Shown here in pieces: positions 50,810 to 57,072 of a stretch of DNA of 57,072 bases. The DNA is from a virus: positions 1 through 57,072 of the IMG/VR virus record IMGVR_UViG_3300044716_000998. One strand, written 5' to 3'. The notes beneath the pieces are model-generated. The model searched no databases. It saw only the letters and a program-made list of their open reading frames with translations, and was not told the DNA's origin. Every line of letters starts with the position of its first letter. The stretch's first letter is position 1. Both the position numbers and the translations under genes were made by a program.

Positions 50810-52114
50810 ATGAACAAACCGTTATTTGTAATATCTTGCCCTATAGACTGTTATGCAGGATATGGAGCGCGTAGTAGAGACTTAGTTAAAGCAATCATTG
50901 CTACTGATAAGTATGATGTTAAAATTCTTCCACAACGTTGGGGAGAGACACCTTGGGGATTCATTGAAGAAAATCCAGAATGGACATTCTTAAATAATCA
51001 TATTTTAGATCAACCTCAATTGCCTAAACAACCTGAGATTTGGATGCAAATCACAGTACCAAATGAGTTCCAACCAGTTGGAAAATATAATATTGGAGTA
51101 ACAGCAGGTATCGAAACAACTATATCTCCAGGAGATTGGATTGAAGGAATTAATAGAATGGATTTGACTTTAGTATCATCTAATCATTCGAAAAAAACAT
51201 TCCTTGAAACAATCATACAAAAAGTAGATCAACGTACAAATCAACCTTTAGGTGAAATTAAAGTACAAAAACCAATTGAAGTATTATTCGAAGGTGCTAA
51301 TACAGACATCTACAAATATCTTGATACTATACCTAAAAACACATTCCCTGAAATAGATAACATTCCTGAGTCATTTGCTTATTTGTTTGTTGGACACTGG
51401 ATTAATGGTGATTTAGGTGAAGATAGAAAAAATGTAGGTTTATTAGTTAAAGCATTCTATGAAATCTTTAAAAATAAGAAAAATAAACCAGCATTAATTT
51501 TGAAAACTTGTCAAGTAGGATCATCTTATATGGACCGAGATGAGATTTTAAAGAAAATAACATTTATTAAGAAAACAGTTAACTCAACAGATCTACCTAA
51601 CATTTATATTTTACATGGAGAGTTTAGTGACAGCGAGATGAATGAGTTATATAACCATGATAAAATAAAAGCAATGGTTAATTTAACTAAAGGTGAAGGA
51701 TTTGGAAGACCATTACTTGAATTTAGTTTAACTAAAAAACCAATCATAACAACTAATTGGAGTGGACATACAGATTTCTTAAACCCAGAATTCACTACAA
51801 TGTTACCAGGTACTTTAACTCCAGTTCACCCAAGTGCTGCTAACCATATGTTATTAAAAGAAGCAAATTGGTTCTCAGTAGAACAAGGTCAAATGGGAGC
51901 TCGGGTTAAAGATATATTTGAAAACTATAAAAATTATATTGATGGTGCTAAACGCCAAGCATATAAAAATAAAAATGAATTTAGTTGGGATAAAATGAAA
52001 GACAAGTTAGATGAAATTTTAACTAAAAACATACCTGATTTTCCAAAACAAGCAGAGTTAAAATTGCCTCAACTAAAAAAGATAGAATTACCTAAATTAC
52101 AAACTAATGGATAA
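50810..52114 (+). CDS. Glycosyltransferase, GT-B fold, second copy
   Basis: The 434-residue protein starts with FVISCPIDCYAGYGARSRDL, a GT4-type N-terminal loop, and has KAMVNLTKGEGFGRPLLEFS followed by KPIITTNWSGHTDFL, the EGFGRP...E motif of the nucleotide-sugar site. A lysine/proline-rich tail ends the protein. It starts two bases after the preceding transferase and overlaps the next gene by eight, so they form one operon. Confidence 0.8.
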   Translation: MNKPLFVISCPIDCYAGYGARSRDLVKAIIATDKYDVKILPQRWGETPWGFIEENPEWTFLNNHILDQPQLPKQPEIWMQITVPNEFQPVGKYNIGVTAGIETTISPGDWIEGINRMDLTLVSSNHSKKTFLETIIQKVDQRTNQPLGEIKVQKPIEVLFEGANTDIYKYLDTIPKNTFPEIDNIPESFAYLFVGHWINGDLGEDRKNVGLLVKAFYEIFKNKKNKPALILKTCQVGSSYMDRDEILKKITFIKKTVNSTDLPNIYILHGEFSDSEMNELYNHDKIKAMVNLTKGEGFGRPLLEFSLTKKPIITTNWSGHTDFLNPEFTTMLPGTLTPVHPSAANHMLLKEANWFSVEQGQMGARVKDIFENYKNYIDGAKRQAYKNKNEFSWDKMKDKLDEILTKNIPDFPKQAELKLPQLKKIELPKLQTNG

Positions 52115-52565
52115 AATTATAAATTGCCCTAAATCAGGAGGAGACTTATGTTACGAAACACAAGTCACCCCTGACATAACAAACTGGATGTCTTTGTCTT
52201 GTGGATATTGGACCAACTCATTAATGACTAAAAATAGTGATTTCTATAATGAGCAAATGGAGATATTGCCTGAGTTGTATAAAGAACTAGCTTGGGAAGA
52301 CCCAGAAACAAAATTAATTTGGTTACCACAAACCATTAATCAACCTACTCAAGGTATGATATTTGCAAATGGTGCTAGTGCTGATAACTGGATGTGGGCA
52401 GCTGTAAAAGCAGTCCCAGTAACAGAAGAAGAAAAACATAAGTTTCCAATTCCAAAACAACCAGGAAAGTTCTATGAATATAGAATGGATATGACTACTA
52501 TGGCTAATTTTGAAGAAAGAGATTTTATAGAAGCTTTAAGTTACATTGGCCTTTTAGGAGAATAA
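52107..52565 (+). CDS. Hypothetical protein in glycan block (152 aa)
   Basis: The product begins with CPKSGGDLCYETQ, which resembles one knuckle of a zinc ribbon, but no second cysteine pair is visible. The middle is rich in tryptophan and proline (NWMSLSCGYWTNS, ASADNWMWAAVKAVPV). A role with the neighbouring transferases is suggested only by overlap and position. Confidence 0.5.
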   Translation: MDKIINCPKSGGDLCYETQVTPDITNWMSLSCGYWTNSLMTKNSDFYNEQMEILPELYKELAWEDPETKLIWLPQTINQPTQGMIFANGASADNWMWAAVKAVPVTEEEKHKFPIPKQPGKFYEYRMDMTTMANFEERDFIEALSYIGLLGE

Positions 52566-52576
52566 TATTATCTTTA
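52545..52576 (+). promoter_or_regulatory. Host-type promoter for glycosyltransferase family 2 gene
   Basis: ATTG at 52545-52548, 20 bases, TATCTTTA at 52569-52576. The ATG at 52581 is four bases away, the shortest spacing seen here, so translation should be leaderless if this promoter is used. Confidence 0.55.
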
Positions 52577-52580
52577 TAGT

Positions 52581-53204
52581 ATGAAAATTTCGTACGCTAT
52601 AACAATATGCGATGAATTGGAGGAGATTAAATGTCTCCTCCCTATTCTACGCAAACACAAACGTCCCGAAGATGAGATATGTGTATTATGGGACAAGCCA
52701 AAAGCATCACAAGAATTAATGTACCAATTATATATGTGGTCTTCTAAAGACTATATTATATTAAAAGAAAGTGAATTTAAAGGACACTTCTCTGATTGGA
52801 AAAATGAACTAACACAAATGTGCTCAGGCGATTATATTTTTCAAATTGATGCTGATGAATATCCACATCCTGAATTTATAGAAAACCTACCAGCAGTACT
52901 AGAATATAATACAGCAGTTGAATTATATGCTGTACCTAGAGTAAATACAGTAGAAGGTTTAACTCAAGAGCATATTCAAAAGTGGGGGTGGAATGTAAAT
53001 GAAAAAGGATGGATTAACTGGCCTGATTTCCAAACACGAATCTATAAAAACACTCCTGAGATTAAATGGGAAAATAAAGTCCATGAAAGGTTAAAGGGGC
53101 ATAAAGAATTTGCTTTTTTACCAATGGAAGAGGAATGGTCACTGTATCATATTAAGACAATTGAACGACAAGAAAAACAAAACAATTATTATGACACACT
53201 CTAA
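52581..53204 (+). CDS. Glycosyltransferase family 2-like (GT-A), short
   Basis: The 207-residue protein has the GT-A layout: an N-terminal ISYAITICDELEEIKCLLPI, a HFSDWKNELTQMCSGDYIFQ segment, and the metal-binding IDADEYPHPEF (DxD) near residue 95. The following part (NWPDFQTRIYKNTPEIKWEN, then KVHERLKGH) is typical of glycan transferases of the lipopolysaccharide type. It overlaps the next transferase by 14 bases. Confidence 0.75.
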   Translation: MKISYAITICDELEEIKCLLPILRKHKRPEDEICVLWDKPKASQELMYQLYMWSSKDYIILKESEFKGHFSDWKNELTQMCSGDYIFQIDADEYPHPEFIENLPAVLEYNTAVELYAVPRVNTVEGLTQEHIQKWGWNVNEKGWINWPDFQTRIYKNTPEIKWENKVHERLKGHKEFAFLPMEEEWSLYHIKTIERQEKQNNYYDTL

Positions 53205-54039
53205 TCCTTTAACTTTTTGTATCTCTACATATAATAATCTTAATTATCTTAAAATAGCAGTAGAGTCAGTTAGAGTAAATAGCTATTTTAAAGACGCTCC
53301 ATTTATAATTCATGCTGAGAACTGTACTGATGGAACAAATGAGTGGCTAGAGCAAGTTAAAGACAAATATAATCTAACTTTAATTATCGAGCCTAATAAC
53401 ACTACAGTTAGAGGAATTGGAGGAGGAATGAACATATGTGCTGACCATGTTCAAACTGAGTATATAAATTTCCTACACTCAGACTTTTATGTCACTAAAG
53501 ATTGGGATTTAGCCTTATATAATATTCATCAGAAATATCCTGATGAAAAATTATGGGTAAATAGCTTTAGAATTGAGCCTAATATGTTTAATTCTCCTGA
53601 CAGATGGGGAACATTATTAGTCGACCCTGAAATATTTGGAGGTTATTATCATAATTTTGATAGTGAAAAACTAGAACAATTTTCTAAAGAGTTTAGTGAT
53701 CTAAATAATTTAGAAATTCCTAAAGGTGAAGGTGTAAGCGGTTTAGTTAAAAAATCGGTATGGGATGAAGTTGGAGGTAATGATCCAATTTTTGCTCCTG
53801 CTAGTTGGGACGACATGGATTTATTCCTTAGAATGTTACAACATGATGTAAGATTTATAATGCCTACTAAATCTGTTGTATGGCATTTTGGAGCTAGAGG
53901 TAGCCACAGATTAGAAGAAAATGATGGTAAATCATCTCAACGTCAAAGAGAAGCTGAGGTTTCTAATTCTATTAAATGGGTAACAAAATGGGGAAAGATG
54001 CCTATGTTTGATGAGTATGGTATGATTAAAAAATTCTAA
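53191..54039 (+). CDS. Glycosyltransferase family 2-like (GT-A)
   Basis: The 282-residue protein begins at ATG 53191 (an earlier in-frame start at 53110 would overlap the upstream gene by 95 bases). It has TFCISTYNNLNYLKIAVES at the N-terminus, the donor loop ENCTDGTNEWLEQ, YINFLHSDFYVTKDWD in the DxD position, and ASWDDMDLFLRMLQHDVRF followed by VVWHFG, a typical GT2 C-terminal active-site region. The acceptor is not identifiable. Confidence 0.78.
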   Translation: MTHSNPLTFCISTYNNLNYLKIAVESVRVNSYFKDAPFIIHAENCTDGTNEWLEQVKDKYNLTLIIEPNNTTVRGIGGGMNICADHVQTEYINFLHSDFYVTKDWDLALYNIHQKYPDEKLWVNSFRIEPNMFNSPDRWGTLLVDPEIFGGYYHNFDSEKLEQFSKEFSDLNNLEIPKGEGVSGLVKKSVWDEVGGNDPIFAPASWDDMDLFLRMLQHDVRFIMPTKSVVWHFGARGSHRLEENDGKSSQRQREAEVSNSIKWVTKWGKMPMFDEYGMIKKF

Positions 54040-54040
54040 T

Positions 54041-55186
54041 ATGAAGAAAATTTTAATATTTGCCTCAGATAATAGGGGTTATAATGAAATTAGAAATGTA
54101 GTTAATGAATTATCTCAATGTGAATGTGATTATTTATTTATCTACCCTATAAACGGAGAATTAACGTTTGAATCCAATATTGATTACTCTAAATACCCTA
54201 ATTTTGAATCTAAATCTATAGGCTTTACATTACCATTCAAACCAGATATACTATTAATTACTAGAGAAGCATGGCATCCAGAAACAAGTTTAATAGTAGA
54301 ATTTAAACAAGCTGGAGCTATAATTTGTAATCTAGAAAATTCATCTTGGCTTTATAACAATATAAAAACTCGATTAGAGATTTTAAGTAGAATGAAGTTC
54401 CCAACTAATATGATTGATATGTTCTTTGATCATAGTTATTGGACTTATGAAACTAAAACTAAAGCAGGATGGGTTAAAACTAAATCTCAAATAGTAGGAA
54501 TTCCAAAATTTGATAATTTAAAAAATATATCTACTAAAGACATAGAACAAAAATATAATATAACTAAACCTGTGATAGTATTATATGGTTCAATGGAAGA
54601 TAATATTAGACCAAATATTATAAAGGTATCTAAAGAAATAGAATCTATCTACAAAGATACTCATCATTTATTCTATAAACCTCACCCTAAAGAATTTACA
54701 GATTACTCAAGTGAATTTAAAGATAAATGTTTAGTTGCGTCTCCTTCATTTAGAGTTATAGATGATGAAGGAGAAATGTATGCTTTTGCTAAACTTGGGG
54801 ACATACATATAGGAATAATAACATCAGTGATGTATTACCCTTTATATTTTAATAAATCTATATTTTATATCTCTGACAATAGTGGAGTACTATCAGATAT
54901 GGAATTTAATAATTTTAAAGGCAATGAATATAACTTCTGGGCTCCATTAATGAATGTTAGTTCTTGGGATGAATTTGTAGATAAAATAGGAGAACATAGA
55001 GTAGAAGAATTTAAAGAAAGATATAACTTTTTCATAGAAAACTTTAAAAATACTTTGAAATCATATAAAGGTGACTTATCTTTATATCATTATGATAACA
55101 CTTCTTTATTAAAATACTATGATGATTTTAATGATGGAAGAGCATCTAAACGTGTAGTGAAACATTTATTAAATTTATATAATTAA
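54041..55186 (+). CDS. Glycerophosphotransferase/glycosyltransferase-like protein (GT-B)
   Basis: The 381-residue protein has a GT-B-like layout with IVLYGSMEDNIRPNIIKVSK and HHLFYKPHPKEFTDY (KPHP motif) in the second domain. This combination is found in CDP-glycerol glycerophosphotransferases and related polysaccharide transferases. GIITSVMYYPLYFNKSIFYI could be the donor-binding strand. Exact donor and acceptor are unknown. It begins one base after the upstream stop, and its own stop shares a base with the next start. Confidence 0.6.
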   Translation: MKKILIFASDNRGYNEIRNVVNELSQCECDYLFIYPINGELTFESNIDYSKYPNFESKSIGFTLPFKPDILLITREAWHPETSLIVEFKQAGAIICNLENSSWLYNNIKTRLEILSRMKFPTNMIDMFFDHSYWTYETKTKAGWVKTKSQIVGIPKFDNLKNISTKDIEQKYNITKPVIVLYGSMEDNIRPNIIKVSKEIESIYKDTHHLFYKPHPKEFTDYSSEFKDKCLVASPSFRVIDDEGEMYAFAKLGDIHIGIITSVMYYPLYFNKSIFYISDNSGVLSDMEFNNFKGNEYNFWAPLMNVSSWDEFVDKIGEHRVEEFKERYNFFIENFKNTLKSYKGDLSLYHYDNTSLLKYYDDFNDGRASKRVVKHLLNLYN

Positions 55187-56196
55187 TGAGATTAAATTTT
55201 GACAAAAAAACAATCCTCATAACTGGAGGAACAGGTTCATTAGGTAGAGCTATCATTCAACGACTTAAACAATATGATTGTAAAATTATTGTTTATAGTA
55301 GAGATGAAGGCAAACAAGCTTTATATTTTGGACAAGATAAATCTATTATTAAAGTGATAGGTGATGTTAGGGATTATGAACAACTAGTGAAAACTATGAA
55401 AAAACATAAACCTAATTATGTTATACACACAGCTGCTTTGAAGCGAATAGATGATATGGAATATTACCCTGAAGAGTGTGTTAAGACAAATATACAAGGT
55501 TCTATAAATGTAGCTAATGCATCTATGGAAGCAATGGTAGATAAATGTATATTAGTGTCTACTGATAAAGCTTGTGTTCCTATTAATGTTTATGGTGCCT
55601 CTAAGTTTACAGCTGAGAGATTATTTAGTAATTTTGATTACAATTCTACTCATACTATCTTTAGTTCTGTAAGATATGGAAATGTAATTGCTAGTAGAGG
55701 ATCATTTATCCCATTATGGATGGGGTTATTAGATCAAGAAAAAGATATAAATGTTACATCATTAGATTGTACTCGATTCTTATTTACCTTAGAAGATGCT
55801 GTTAATACAGTATTATCATCTTTACTTAATAGTATTGGAGGAGAAGTATTTATTCCATACTTTGATTCATTTGATATGGAAACTATTATTAAATCTTTAT
55901 CTAACATAACTAACAAAGACATTAAGTATAATGTAATAGGTATGCGACCAGGAGAAAAATTCCATGAGGATATGATAGCTAAAACAGAGTTGCCATTTAC
56001 TTATCATTCTGAGTTTTTAGATGGATTTACAACTGAGCATTGTAATAAATTACTTTGTGTAATACCTCAATTCACAGACAAACAATATCCTCTTGAGAAA
56101 TATACAGGACCTGAATTTAACTCAGGTATGTTCTTAAATGACTCAGTTCAATATTTAACAGATTTAATTAATAAAGGATTACGAGATGCTAACTAA
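55186..56196 (+). CDS. Nucleotide-sugar 4,6-dehydratase (CapD/PseB-type SDR)
   Basis: The 336-residue extended SDR has the NAD(P)-binding ILITGGTGSLGRAI (residues 10-23), the GDVRDYEQLVKTM strand, HTAALKRIDDMEYYPEECVK, STDKACVPINVYGASKF with the YxxxK catalytic pair, and SVRYGNVIASRGSFIPLW. The pattern is that of UDP-GlcNAc 4,6-dehydratases (PseB, FlaA1, CapD soluble form). The product keto-sugar could be aminated by the next enzyme. It overlaps the aminotransferase gene by 11 bases. Confidence 0.85.
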   Translation: MRLNFDKKTILITGGTGSLGRAIIQRLKQYDCKIIVYSRDEGKQALYFGQDKSIIKVIGDVRDYEQLVKTMKKHKPNYVIHTAALKRIDDMEYYPEECVKTNIQGSINVANASMEAMVDKCILVSTDKACVPINVYGASKFTAERLFSNFDYNSTHTIFSSVRYGNVIASRGSFIPLWMGLLDQEKDINVTSLDCTRFLFTLEDAVNTVLSSLLNSIGGEVFIPYFDSFDMETIIKSLSNITNKDIKYNVIGMRPGEKFHEDMIAKTELPFTYHSEFLDGFTTEHCNKLLCVIPQFTDKQYPLEKYTGPEFNSGMFLNDSVQYLTDLINKGLRDAN

Positions 56197-57072
56197 AAAA
56201 ATAAACGAACAAGAATTATGGGACAATGCTGTTAGGTTAATGCCTAGAGGTACCCAAACAATGAGTAAATGCCCTGATCAATTTGTAGATGGCATTTATC
56301 CTAAATTTGTTAAATCAGGTAAAGGAGCTTATCTATATGGTTTAGATGGGAAGAAATATCTTGATTACATGTGTGCTTTAGGTCCTATTATTTTAGGTTA
56401 TAATCATAGATCTACAAATAGAGCAATAAAGAAACAACTTAAAAACGGAATTATATTTTCTTGGCCTACATTATTAGAACAAGAATTAGCTCAATTAGTG
56501 ACTGAAGTTGTACCTTGTGCTGAACAAGTTAGATTTTGCAAAAACGGAACTGATGCTGATTTAGCGGCAGTAAGAATTGCTCGTTCATACACTAAAAAGG
56601 AAAAAATACTAAAACCTTCAGGTGGTTATCATGGGTGGGGTGATTGGCATGCTATTACAATGAGACCATATGGTGTTCCGTCTTGTCTAAAAGATTTAAT
56701 TGATGAGTTTGAATTCAACAATTTAGAAAGTTTAGAGAATTTACTTAAAAAAGGAGACGTAGCAGGAGTAATTTTAGAACCTCAAGCGCTAACAACTCCT
56801 AAACCAGGTTATTTAGCCGGAGTAAAAGAATTATGTGCTAAATATGAAGCGTTACTTATTTTTGATGAAGTAGTAACTGGATTTAGATGGAGTTTAGGTG
56901 GCGCACAAGAATACTTTGGTGTTACTCCTGATTTGTGTTGTATGGGCAAAGCAGTAGCAAATGGAATGCCTTTAGGTATCATTGCTGGTAAAGCAGAGTA
57001 CATGAATGAATTAAATCATGCTTTCTTTTCTATGACATTTGGTGGTGAAGCTTTATCTTTAGCAGCTGCCAT
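56186..57072 (+). CDS. Class III PLP aminotransferase (GSA aminomutase-like), cut by window end
   Basis: The frame is open from ATG 56186 to the end of the window (295 codons). The start LWDNAVRLMPRGTQTMSK and then GAYLYGLDGKKYLDYMCALG resemble glutamate-1-semialdehyde aminomutase-like enzymes. SGGYHGWGDWH, LIFDEVVTGFRWS (PLP-ring Asp) and MGKAVANGMPLG (Schiff-base Lys) are the class III PLP motifs. Next to a 4,6-dehydratase it is likely to make an amino sugar rather than 5-aminolevulinate. The C-terminus lies outside the window. Confidence 0.85.
   Translation, partial: MLTKKINEQELWDNAVRLMPRGTQTMSKCPDQFVDGIYPKFVKSGKGAYLYGLDGKKYLDYMCALGPIILGYNHRSTNRAIKKQLKNGIIFSWPTLLEQELAQLVTEVVPCAEQVRFCKNGTDADLAAVRIARSYTKKEKILKPSGGYHGWGDWHAITMRPYGVPSCLKDLIDEFEFNNLESLENLLKKGDVAGVILEPQALTTPKPGYLAGVKELCAKYEALLIFDEVVTGFRWSLGGAQEYFGVTPDLCCMGKAVANGMPLGIIAGKAEYMNELNHAFFSMTFGGEALSLAAA

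Noticed and set aside
53110-53190. Upstream start (53110) for the second family-2 glycosyltransferase
   Set aside because: It would overlap the preceding gene by 95 bases and add residues not fitting a GT-A N-terminus; ATG 53191 directly precedes the conserved first strand.

Overview
This window is a 57-kb stretch of an AT-rich, virulent-type, T4-like contractile-tailed phage genome (Caudoviricetes, myovirus morphology). Every supported gene lies on the + strand, tightly packed with frequent 1-20 base overlaps. The likely host is a member of the Bacteroidota (flavobacteria-like). Gene starts lack Shine-Dalgarno sequences and are preceded by A/T tracts. At least eleven intergenic sites also match the Bacteroidota housekeeping promoter (TTG-type -33 box, about 20 bases, TAnnTTTa -7 box). 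No tRNA, CRISPR array, integrase or transposase was seen, and no gene-free stretch exceeds about 170 bases.

Layout. (1) 1-17741: virion assembly. Neck proteins (gp13/gp14-like), gp15-like tail terminator, a giant SHAEG-repeat fibre, tail sheath, tail tube, gp26-like chaperone/hub protein with an overlapping frame-shifted partner, tape measure, baseplate proteins, a LysM gp53-like protein and a hub protein fused to a zinc-peptidase domain. (2) 17742-26677: replication and nucleotide metabolism. A divergent family-A polymerase-like protein, gp32 SSB, UvsX, RNase H/FEN nuclease, gp41 helicase and class I ribonucleotide reductase (NrdB, NrdA). (3) 26743-28884: small accessory genes, including membrane proteins that look like spanins. 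(4) 28893-34244: a 7-deazaguanine DNA-modification operon (DpdA-like transglycosylase, QueC, QueD, QueE, FolE) with two thioredoxin-like proteins, a phosphoribosyltransferase and a MazG-like pyrophosphohydrolase. (5) 34301-40143: a second fibre region with two more SHAEG-repeat proteins. (6) 40210-49336: family-B DNA polymerase, sliding clamp, GroES/GroEL, both clamp-loader subunits, a RecB/Cas4-like nuclease and small proteins. (7) 49365-57072: glycan genes, with several glycosyltransferases, a nucleotide-sugar 4,6-dehydratase and a class III aminotransferase cut by the window end.

How it fits together. The phage carries its own T4-type replisome, dNTP supply and a pathway that should place a preQ0-derived base in its DNA, a known anti-restriction strategy. 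It also brings a complete chaperonin and possibly an amino-sugar/glycosylation pathway for the virion or cell surface. Transcription appears to use two signal classes: host-like promoters before replication, modification and some other genes, and a lone ATATTTATA box before structural genes (proposed late class). Four terminators overlap the promoter of the next gene, and several -7 boxes lie only 4-6 bases from the ATG, implying leaderless mRNAs.
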